From: Longimicrobium sp.
GTDB lineage: Bacteria > Gemmatimonadota > Gemmatimonadetes > Longimicrobiales > Longimicrobiaceae
Assembly (NCBI GenBank): GCA_036387335.1
Contig: DASVTZ010000048.1
Span: 1 to 46,031, forward strand
Length of the DNA: 46,031 nt
Reading direction: 5' to 3'
The notes below the pieces were generated by a model. It was not told the origin of the DNA. It did no database searches and worked only from the letters and a program-made list of their open reading frames with translations. Shown here one piece after another: positions 17,443 to 24,167 of this stretch; the stretch's first letter is position 1, and each line of letters opens with the position of its first letter. Both the position numbers and the translations under genes were made by a program.

Positions 17443-18743
17443 CGCCCGGCTCGCGACGCGAGGTCGGCCGGCCCGGCGGCGCCGATCCCCAGGAAGCGGC
17501 GGAGCTGCGGCACCACCAGCAGGATGGGCCGGCGGCGCTCCACCACGATGTTGGCGTCGGCCAGCGTGCCGCTCTGGATGCGGATGGGCGGGCCGCTGGA
17601 CGACGACCAGCGGTACTGCGTGGCGCTGGCCGCGTCGGGAATCAGGTCGGCGTGCACCTCGTAGGGCGCGTCCTGCCCTGAGAGCGCCGTCACCAGTTGA
17701 GCGTTCTTGAGCACGCGCTGCATCCCCTGCGGCGTGCTGGGGAAGTCGGAGGCGTACGTCACCCGACCCAGCAGGTAGCCGTACTCCTCCTTCTTGACCG
17801 TGGAGGGGACGATCTGGATCTCCATCCCCGGCTTGATCTTCTTGCCGTGCAGCGAGGGGACGTAGACCACCGCCTCCAGGTTCTTGACCGCCTTGCCGGC
17901 CAGGCTCACCGTCATGATGGGCTCGCCGCGGTCCACCAGACCGCCCTGCTCGGCCATCACCTCCAGCACGCGCCCCGTGTACGGCGAGGTCACCTCGGAC
18001 TGCAGGCGCAGGTCGTTCTCCAGCTTTTCCAGGTTGCGCTCGGCCTCGTGCAGCTGGTTGCGGCTGGCGAGGAGCTCCTGCTCCTTCTGGTTGCCGGCCT
18101 GCAGGCTCTCCACGTTCAGCTGCACCAGCTGGCTGCGGTCCGCGCGGATGCGCTCCTTCACCGTCTCGTGCTCCTGGCGGGAGCGGAGGAGGTTCTGCCG
18201 CGTCATCAGCCCCTGCTGCACCAGCCGCTCCTCGTTGGCGATGCGCTCGGTGAGCGCCGCCAGCGTGGCCTCGGAGGCCTGGATCGACTGTTCCAGGTTG
18301 GTGCGGCGCTGCGCCTGCGAGGCGGCCTGCAGCTGCCGGTCGCGGTCCACGAACGACCCCACGCGGCGGTACTGCCCCTCCAGCTCGGCCACGCGCGAGC
18401 GGGCGTTCCTCACCTGCTCGCTCAGCTCCGGCTGCGACAGGCGGGCGATGACCTGCCCCTCGCGGATGGTGTCGCCCACGCGGATGGAGAGGTCGGATAC
18501 GAGGCCGCCGCTCTGGGCGACCACCTCGTACACGCCGCCGCTGCGCAGCAGGATGGCCTGCGCCGCGATGCGCTCGGGGATGCTCCCCACCACGCTCCAC
18601 GCGATGGCGACCACCAGGAGCGCCGCCAGCCCCGTGAGCGCCAGCCACCCCTTGGGCGTGGCCACCTGCATGAGCTCGTCGAGCTGGTCGGGCGAACCCA
18701 GGCGGTCGAGCGCGACCTTTCGGAAGATGTCCGGCTTGGCCAT
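17439..18743 (-). CDS. HlyD-family membrane fusion protein of NHLM-type secretion system
   Basis: The 434-residue protein has one N-terminal transmembrane helix (WLALTGLAALLVVAIAWSVV, about residues 33-52). It has a split biotinyl-lipoyl domain (GGVYEVVAQSGGLVSDLSIRVG and SPYTGRVLEVMAEQGGLVD) around a long coiled coil rich in Glu, Gln and Arg (about residues 105-235). It links the inner-membrane ABC pair to the TolC channel. The start is MAKPDIF at 18743; no strong ribosome site is seen. It sits 34 bases after the TolC gene. Confidence 0.9.
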   Translation of the reverse strand: MAKPDIFRKVALDRLGSPDQLDELMQVATPKGWLALTGLAALLVVAIAWSVVGSIPERIAAQAILLRSGGVYEVVAQSGGLVSDLSIRVGDTIREGQVIARLSQPELSEQVRNARSRVAELEGQYRRVGSFVDRDRQLQAASQAQRRTNLEQSIQASEATLAALTERIANEERLVQQGLMTRQNLLRSRQEHETVKERIRADRSQLVQLNVESLQAGNQKEQELLASRNQLHEAERNLEKLENDLRLQSEVTSPYTGRVLEVMAEQGGLVDRGEPIMTVSLAGKAVKNLEAVVYVPSLHGKKIKPGMEIQIVPSTVKKEEYGYLLGRVTYASDFPSTPQGMQRVLKNAQLVTALSGQDAPYEVHADLIPDAASATQYRWSSSSGPPIRIQSGTLADANIVVERRRPILLVVPQLRRFLGIGAAGPADLASRAGR

Positions 18744-18777
18744 AACACCGTTCGTGGGCTGATGGTGAGCGGGTGCG

Positions 18778-20334
18778 CTACTGCCGCGGAGCGGCGGGCG
18801 CCCACGACGTGATGCGTTCCGGGTCCGCGGCGGCCTCTCCGTCGCCGTCGCCCAGCAGGGCGCCGGTGTGGAAGCGCAGCTGGGCGACCGCCACCGCGTA
18901 GCGCCGCCGGGTGCCGATCCAGCCGAGGAGCGCGCCGGTGCGCCCGTCCTCCACCTGGATGACCTCCAGGAGGGTGGAGGTGCCCAGCTTGAACTTCTCG
19001 TTCTCGCTCTCCACCGAAAGCCGGTGCAGCCGCACCGCCTCGCGCGAGATCTCCAGCTCCTCAACGGCGCGGCGCAGCGATTCGGCCGCGAGCGCCGCGT
19101 CCAGCGCGATCTGCCGCGTGAGCTCGTCCAGGAAGAGGGATGCGCGCCGGTCCGCGGCGGTGCTCCGCATCACCTGCCCCGCCGCCACGTTGCGCGTCAG
19201 CGGCAGCGCGTACGACAGCGCCACCTGCGCGTTGAAGCCGTGCGTGCTGGCGTAGAAGGGCGAGAAGAGCCGCTCGAACTGCGCCCCGCTCTCCAGCCCG
19301 GTGTAGCCCACGCCCACGCTCAGGTCCACGCGCGGCGCCGCCTCGCTGCGGCTTCCGCGCAACGACGCGCGCGCGGCGGCCACGCGGCTGCGCGCAGCAT
19401 CCAGGTCCGCGCGCCGCTGCAGCGCCTCGGCCACGCTCGCCTCCTCGGCGGGGACGGCGGCGGCACCGCCCGGCGGCGCGATGGGGAGCGAGTCGGCCGG
19501 GAGCGGCAGCGTGGCGAAGCTCTCCGCGCCGAGCCCCACCGCCCGCACCAGCGCCTGCCGCGCGGACGACACCGACCCCTCGCCGCCCAGCCGCGCGGCG
19601 CGCTTGGAGGCCAGGCTGGCCTGCACGGCGAGCCGGTCCGACGCGGGGCGGGCGTCGGCCGCGATCAGCGTCTCCGTCTGCCCGACCAGCGTGCGGGCCC
19701 GCTCTTCGGACTCACGCAGCACGTCCAGCGACTGGAGGGCGGCCACGTAGCCCCAGTACGCCGTGACCGCGTCCAGCACGCGCAGCGCCTGCAGCTGGCG
19801 AAGCTCGCCGCGGCTGGCGTCGAGCGAGGCGGAGGCGGCGCGCTCGCCGGCGCGCAGCCCTCCCCCGCCCCGCCCCCGCCCCAGCGGCACCAGCAGGTCC
19901 AGCCGCGCCACCCCGGTGTTGCGCGTGGGCGCCCCCTCCGCGTCGATCCCCTGGCGGTTGTAGGAGAGGCTGGGCGAGAGCACGAGCCCCGGCCGCAGGC
20001 GCCAGTCCACCCCCGCCGTGTAGTCCAGCCCGCGGCTCTGTGTGGTGGAAGGCCCCGTCTCCGCGTTGCCGAGCGAGGGGTTCCCCGCGCGCTCGCTGGT
20101 GACGCTGGCGAGCGCCTGCGGGTCGAAAGCGCCCCTGGCCTGGCGGAGCGTGCCCTCCTGCGCGTGCACGTCCCACTGCCCCAGCGCGATGTCCGCGTTG
20201 CGGGCCAGGGTGGCGCGGACCACTTCGGCCAGGGTGAGGCGCGGGCCGGGCGGGGCCTGCTGCGCGCGCAGGGGCGCGCTCCCGGCGCCCAGGGCCAGGA
20301 GGAGGATGCCGAACCGGCTCGCCGCGTTGCTCAT
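18778..20334 (-). CDS. TolC-family outer membrane efflux protein
   Basis: The 518-residue protein has a signal peptide (FGILLLALGAGSAPLRAQ) followed by the duplicated TolC/OEP pattern: LTLAEVVRATLARNADIALGQ at the start of half 1, long Ala/Arg/Glu-rich helices, and FKLGTSTLLEVIQVEDGRTGA near the end of half 2. It would form the outer-membrane duct for the HlyD/ABC exporter transcribed just after it. The ATG at 20334 is chosen because the signal peptide starts there and GCAGG is upstream; in-frame extension to 20376 adds an unlikely hydrophilic stretch. Confidence 0.88.
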   Translation of the reverse strand: MSNAASRFGILLLALGAGSAPLRAQQAPPGPRLTLAEVVRATLARNADIALGQWDVHAQEGTLRQARGAFDPQALASVTSERAGNPSLGNAETGPSTTQSRGLDYTAGVDWRLRPGLVLSPSLSYNRQGIDAEGAPTRNTGVARLDLLVPLGRGRGGGGLRAGERAASASLDASRGELRQLQALRVLDAVTAYWGYVAALQSLDVLRESEERARTLVGQTETLIAADARPASDRLAVQASLASKRAARLGGEGSVSSARQALVRAVGLGAESFATLPLPADSLPIAPPGGAAAVPAEEASVAEALQRRADLDAARSRVAAARASLRGSRSEAAPRVDLSVGVGYTGLESGAQFERLFSPFYASTHGFNAQVALSYALPLTRNVAAGQVMRSTAADRRASLFLDELTRQIALDAALAAESLRRAVEELEISREAVRLHRLSVESENEKFKLGTSTLLEVIQVEDGRTGALLGWIGTRRRYAVAVAQLRFHTGALLGDGDGEAAADPERITSWAPAAPRQ

Positions 20335-20516
20335 CTCGCACCTGCCCGGAGCTGGGGTATCTTCGTCGGCGGGCATCCCCGTCCGATTCGCCGCATCATC
20401 GTTCACCCTCGCGGAGCGGGCGAAGGCCACTGAGCCGCGCGAGATCCGCCCTCGGGTGCATCCCTCGACCGCCTTTCCGTCGTCCCGACGCGCCACTTCG
20501 TGGCGGCCGCGCCGCC

Positions 20517-21062
20517 TCACGCGAGCGGAGCCAGCGCCGGCCGTACGCGCGGGGCGAGCTGGTGCCAGGCCAGCGGGAGCCACGCGGTGAACGTCTCCGG
20601 GTAGTCGCGGAGGGCGGCTTCCAGGGCGTCCACCGGGCACCACCGCCAGGCGCCCACCTCGGAGGGGTCGGGAAGCGGCACGCCGCTCCAGACGCCGGAG
20701 AATACGTGGTCGAGCTCGTGCTCCACGAGGCCGTTGCCCAGCTCGGCGCGGTAGGTGAAGTGCCCGGCGCCGGCCAGCGCGCAGTCGAAGCCCATCTCCT
20801 CGCGCAGCCTGCGGTGCGCCGCATCCTCCACCGCCTCGCCGGGGCGGGGATGGCTGCAGCAGGTGTTCGACCAGAGGCCGCCCGAGTGGTACTTGCCGTC
20901 CGCGCGCCGCTGCAGGAGGAGCGAGCCCGCCGCGTCGAAGACGAACACGGAGAAGGCGCGGTGAAGGAGCCCCTCCTGGTGCGCCCGCAGCTTTCCCGCG
21001 GTGCCCACCGGGGCATCGTGCGCGTCCACCAGCACCACCTCGCCGTCCAGGTCGCCGTGCAT
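20517..21062 (-). CDS. idi: Isopentenyl-diphosphate delta-isomerase, type I
   Basis: The 181-residue Nudix protein has the family landmarks: HRAFSVFVFD, LLLQRRADGKYHSGGLWSNTCCSHP (active-site Cys region), PGEAVEDAAHRRLREEMGF (Nudix-type helix), and HELDHVFSG. It converts IPP to DMAPP. The ATG lies one base past the stop of the isoprenoid-synthase-like gene (TGACATG), so the two are translated together. The pairing suggests DMAPP is supplied to the neighbour's prenyl chemistry. Confidence 0.92.
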   Translation of the reverse strand: MHGDLDGEVVLVDAHDAPVGTAGKLRAHQEGLLHRAFSVFVFDAAGSLLLQRRADGKYHSGGLWSNTCCSHPRPGEAVEDAAHRRLREEMGFDCALAGAGHFTYRAELGNGLVEHELDHVFSGVWSGVPLPDPSEVGAWRWCPVDALEAALRDYPETFTAWLPLAWHQLAPRVRPALAPLA

Positions 21063-21063
21063 G

Positions 21064-23283
21064 TCAGACGGCCACGGCGAGCGGCGCCTGGGCGGCCTGG
21101 CGCGCGCGATTGCGCACGCCCACCGCCGCGGCCTCGGTGCGCGCGCGCTCCATGTAGCCCCGGAAGACGGCCAGCCACTCCCGCCAGTCGTCCAGCGGCA
21201 GGTGCGCCACGAGGGCATCGGCCGCGTCCAGGTGCGCGATGGAGACGTCCAGCACCTTCTCCGCCTCGCCGTCGCAGTAGAGGGCGCGGGCGAACGCGGA
21301 GGGCTCCTCCGCCTCGCGCAGCTCAGGCCGGGCGGAGAGGACGTGCCCCACCACCAGCGAGGGGCCGCGCTCGCGCAGGTCCTTGCGCCAGTCCTTGAGG
21401 TCGTCCCAGTAGTACGAGGCCATGTCGAAGTGCTCGATCGACTTCGCCAGCGCCTCCACGTTGCTCTGGTCGCCCGCCAGCGCGGCCATCCCGTGCACCA
21501 CGATGGCGGCGAAGGGAAACTTCCCCTCGGCGATGCGCACGGACATCTCGCGGGTTACCAGTGAGCGGTCCTCGCCGCCGGTGCGCAGCCTGCGCTCCAG
21601 CCCGCAGGCGCGGGTGTACAGGGCAAAGGTCTCGCGGAAGCGGTCCCAGAAGGGCGAGTCCGCGGGAAAGAGCCCCTGGAAGAGGCGGTACGCCTCGAAC
21701 TGCATGGCCACGGCGCGCAGGTAGAGCTGGCCGTGGTCGTAGTTCTTGTGGCCGTCCACGATCTTGTCGGCCATGAAGGCGGACTCGAAGTAGACGCGGC
21801 ACGCCAGCGCGAAGCGGCTCACCGCCTCCTCGGGCACGCTCGGAAAGACCGGGTGGAGGATGAAGGGATAGGCCTGGTACAGCACTCCCTCGTTCCCCTC
21901 GATCCAGAGGAGGATGTCGTCGGGCCAGTGCCGCTGCAGCTCCAGCAGGAGCGGCTCGGCGGCGTTCCGCTTCGCGCGCAGACGGGCGACAGGGGTCATG
22001 GCTGGCTCCTTCCGGGTACGTGTGGGTGGAAGCGTCGCCGCCCTGCGCGGCCCCGCGGACCTTGGTTCCGTCTGGCGGACCGAGGCCGGCACGGGGCGCG
22101 CGGCGTCCGCGCGCTCCACCGGCCCCCGCTCCCGCCCCAGCCTTTCCAGCAGCCCCGCCGCCGCGCCGAAGCCGTCCCTCGCGCCGAACGCCGCACGCGC
22201 GGCGCGGGCACCCCGGCGCAGCGGCTCGCTCGTCATGGCTGCGCCGATCGCCCGCCGCAGCCCCTGGCCGTCCACCTCCGCGGGGACCCCCGCGCCGCAG
22301 CCGGCCCTCTCCGCCCAGTGGGTGAGGGTGACGGACTCGCTGCTCACCGGCACCAGCAGGCTGGGCACTCCGTGGGCGGCGGCGCCCAGCACGGCGGTGG
22401 TGGTGGATCCGCACACCACCGCCGCGGCGCGGGGGAGCACCAGCCCCTGCGGCACGTGCGGCTCGGCGATGAAGTTGGGCGGCAGCGGCCCGGCGGGTAC
22501 GTCCATCCGCGCCGTGGAGGCCACCACCTGCACCGGCCCGCAGGCGAGCGCGTCCACCAGCCGGGGCCAGAAGCCGGGCCCGCCGAAGGAGCGCCCCGCC
22601 TGCGCGTAGACCAGCGGCGCGTCCGGCGCGGCGAAGCGGGCGCGCAGGGCGGCCCACTCGGCGGCTTCGTCGCGCGGCGGCTCCCACAGGCAGGCGCCCG
22701 CCGCGTGCACCCGCGCGGGGAAGGCGGCGAGCTCCGGCTCCAGCCGCGGCACCGTGCGCAGGAGGAAGAGGTCCCCCAGCAGCGGGTGGTCTTCCGGGCC
22801 CCACTCGCCGGGGGCGAGGCGGCAGAGCGCCCGCACCTCGTTGAGCAGGCGGAGGTTGTCCACCAGGTGGCCGTGCCGGCGCGACTCCACCTCGCGCGGG
22901 GCGGCCGCTTCGCCGCGGCGCGCGGCGGGCCACAGGTACGACGCCGTCCCCATCACGGCCAGCGGCAACCCGCTCCGCTCGCGCGCCACCAGCGCGGACT
23001 GGCAGAGCTGGTGCGTCACCAGTACGTCGGGCCGAAAGCGGCGGGCCGCCTCCTCCACCTGCTTCACTCCGAGGACGGCGGCGGGGGCGAGCCCCCACAC
23101 GCGGATGTCGAAGCACCGCTCGTCGTCGCCGTGCTGCGCCAGGCCCGCCTCGTCCAGCAGCGGCCGCGCGGAGGGGCCGGTGACGAAGGCGGCCTCGTGC
23201 CCCCGGCGCCGAAGCTCCAGCGCCATCCCCGCCATGGGGAAGAGGAAGCCCGGGGTGGTGAACGAGCAGAACAGGTAGCGCAC
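21064..23283 (-). CDS. Glycosyltransferase fused in frame to class I isoprenoid-synthase-like domain
   Basis: A single 739-residue open frame. Residues 1-~395 are a UGT/MGT-type glycosyltransferase: MRYLFCSFTTPGFLFPM, FRPDVLVTHQ, PHVPQGLVLPRAAAVVCG and GVPSLLVPVSSE. After a Pro/Arg-rich linker, residues 429-739 form an all-helical isoprenoid-synthase-like domain with DKIVD (weak first Asp motif) and YYWDDLKDWRKD, a good DDxxDxxxD second motif. An internal ATG at 21999 is preceded by GGAAGGAG at 6 bases, so the second domain may also be made alone (311 aa). The start is GTG 23283 with GGGAG 5 bases upstream. It follows the precursor genes and precedes idi; it may glycosylate or prenylate a product. 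Confidence 0.8.
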   Translation of the reverse strand: MRYLFCSFTTPGFLFPMAGMALELRRRGHEAAFVTGPSARPLLDEAGLAQHGDDERCFDIRVWGLAPAAVLGVKQVEEAARRFRPDVLVTHQLCQSALVARERSGLPLAVMGTASYLWPAARRGEAAAPREVESRRHGHLVDNLRLLNEVRALCRLAPGEWGPEDHPLLGDLFLLRTVPRLEPELAAFPARVHAAGACLWEPPRDEAAEWAALRARFAAPDAPLVYAQAGRSFGGPGFWPRLVDALACGPVQVVASTARMDVPAGPLPPNFIAEPHVPQGLVLPRAAAVVCGSTTTAVLGAAAHGVPSLLVPVSSESVTLTHWAERAGCGAGVPAEVDGQGLRRAIGAAMTSEPLRRGARAARAAFGARDGFGAAAGLLERLGRERGPVERADAARPVPASVRQTEPRSAGPRRAATLPPTRTRKEPAMTPVARLRAKRNAAEPLLLELQRHWPDDILLWIEGNEGVLYQAYPFILHPVFPSVPEEAVSRFALACRVYFESAFMADKIVDGHKNYDHGQLYLRAVAMQFEAYRLFQGLFPADSPFWDRFRETFALYTRACGLERRLRTGGEDRSLVTREMSVRIAEGKFPFAAIVVHGMAALAGDQSNVEALAKSIEHFDMASYYWDDLKDWRKDLRERGPSLVVGHVLSARPELREAEEPSAFARALYCDGEAEKVLDVSIAHLDAADALVAHLPLDDWREWLAVFRGYMERARTEAAAVGVRNRARQAAQAPLAVAV
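22006..22013 (-). promoter_or_regulatory. Internal ribosome binding site within the fusion gene
   Basis: On the minus strand this reads GGAAGGAG, 6 bases before an in-frame ATG (21999) that begins the isoprenoid-synthase-like domain. It is one of the best ribosome sites in the window, which argues for independent translation of the C-terminal part. Confidence 0.7.
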
Positions 23284-23378
23284 GGGTCTCCCGGTGCAGG
23301 TCGCGATGGCGCGGGGACCCCCCCGGCCAGCCCTCTCCCCTCAGCCCCTCGAGTGCGACGGCCCACGTTCGTGGTGAA

Positions 23379-23400
23379 GGCCGGCCCCGTGGGGCCGGCC
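23379..23400 (-). terminator. Hairpin after the precursor genes (attenuator or terminator)
   Basis: A strong GC stem (ggccggccc with gggccggcc) has a minimal loop, 12 bases past the stop of the last precursor gene and about 100 bases before the glycosyltransferase start. There is no clear T-run. A partial terminator would keep small precursor messages abundant relative to the enzyme genes. Confidence 0.6.
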
Positions 23401-23412
23401 CCCCTTGCATCA

Positions 23413-23583
23413 CTACTGGATCGACTGCTGCTCTTCGAACGACTTGTTCGTGCCGCAGGTCATGTCCCAGCACCCGCCGGCGGCTTCCTCCAGGCTCTGG
23501 TCGTCGAGCTCTTCCACGTCGAGGTCGTCGGCGTTGAGGCTCACCAGCTCGTCTTCGGGCTTGCCCTGATTCGCTTCGCTCAT
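23413..23583 (-). CDS. RiPP precursor peptide 1, GG leader and Cys core
   Basis: The 56-residue peptide has a 37-residue acidic leader beginning MSEANQGKPEDELVS, followed by ADDLDVEELDDQSLEEAAGG. The core after GG is CWDMTCGTNKSFEEQQSIQ. Its first 26 codons are identical in sequence to precursor 2 and the ribosome site GGAGGTGGATCC is shared, so the two arose by recent duplication. Two Cys at core positions 1 and 6 are the obvious targets for a radical SAM/SPASM enzyme such as the one at 24168-25676, and the GG fits the C39 transporter. The type of cross-link cannot be read from the sequence. Confidence 0.85.
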   Translation of the reverse strand: MSEANQGKPEDELVSLNADDLDVEELDDQSLEEAAGGCWDMTCGTNKSFEEQQSIQ

Positions 23584-23661
23584 GGATCCACCTCCGAGAG
23601 GGTTGAAGGGGCGCTCGCCGGAGCCATGCGCCCCGTCGCGTAGACCGCCCCAGCACTGCTG

Positions 23662-23808
23662 CTACCCGAAAGCGGAGCCGCTGCCGCAGTCACATTCGCG
23701 GCACCCGCCGGCGGGGGCGCCGGCGCGGGGGCTGATCAGCTCGTTTTCCGGCCCTTCCCCGCCGCCCCCGTGGGAGCGGCGGGCCCAGCACCGCCGGGGC
23801 CCTGTCAC
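23662..23808 (-). CDS. Diverged third RiPP precursor, possibly degenerate
   Basis: A reading frame of about 48 residues from GTG 23808 ends in GPENELISPRAGAPAGG, then CRECDCGSGSAFG and a stop. PENELIS matches PEDELVS of precursors 1 and 2, and the core keeps Cys1, Cys6, the following Gly-Ser and Phe12; it has an extra Cys at position 4. About 19 residues of the acidic leader are missing, and there is no Met start or ribosome site. It may be translated by re-initiation, since the GTG lies 13 bases past the stop of precursor 2, or it may be a decaying copy. Confidence 0.5.
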   Translation of the reverse strand: MTGPRRCWARRSHGGGGEGPENELISPRAGAPAGGCRECDCGSGSAFG

Positions 23809-23821
23809 GGACGCCAGCGAC

Positions 23822-23989
23822 TCAGACCGCCCGCTGCTCCTCGAACGAGGAGTTGCTGCCGCAGGTCATGTCCCAGCATCCGCCGGCCGCTTCCTCCAGG
23901 TCCTGATCGTTGAGCTCTTCCACGTCGAGGTCGTCGGCGTTGAGGCTCACCAGCTCGTCTTCGGGCTTGCCCTGATTCGCTTCGCTCAT
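23822..23989 (-). CDS. RiPP precursor peptide 2, GG leader and Cys core
   Basis: The 55-residue peptide has the leader MSEANQGKPEDELVS, then ADDLDVEELNDQDLEEAAGG, and the core CWDMTCGSNSSFEEQRAV. GAGGTGGATCC precedes the ATG by a few bases. It is the first of the three tandem copies and lies 178 bases downstream of the radical SAM/SPASM stop. The core differs from precursor 1 only at the T/S and K/S positions and in the tail after FEEQ. The invariant CWDMTCG suggests these residues are the modified part and the tail is variable. Confidence 0.85.
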   Translation of the reverse strand: MSEANQGKPEDELVSLNADDLDVEELNDQDLEEAAGGCWDMTCGSNSSFEEQRAV

Positions 23990-24133
23990 GGATCCACCTC
24001 AAGGAGAGGGTAGAGGGTGCGCGGCGGAACGTGCTCCGCGGCGGCACCGGGACCCGCGCCCGCCACCGCGGAAGTGCGATGCGGCGGGATCCTGCACTGG
24101 TCCGGGCTCGTTCACGGACGTATCTCGAATGGA

Positions 24134-24155
24134 ACCCGGGCTGCTGCTCCCGGGT
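24134..24155. terminator. Hairpin between radical SAM gene and precursor genes
   Basis: A 7-bp stem acccggg/cccgggt has an 8-base loop. It lies 13 bases past the stop codon of the radical SAM gene. Without a T-run it may be a processing or stability element separating the enzyme message from the precursor message. Confidence 0.5.
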
Positions 24156-24167
24156 GCGGAGGGCGGT

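Noticed and set aside
6766-21999. A cytokinin synthesis and breakdown cluster (idi, prenyl enzyme, CKX-like oxidase)
   Set aside because: No adenylate isopentenyltransferase or LOG gene is present, and the genes are far apart and on different strands.
23413-23989. Lanthipeptide precursors
   Set aside because: No LanM, LanBC or LanKC synthetase is in the window, while a radical SAM/SPASM gene is adjacent. A lanthionine route cannot be ruled out elsewhere in the genome.
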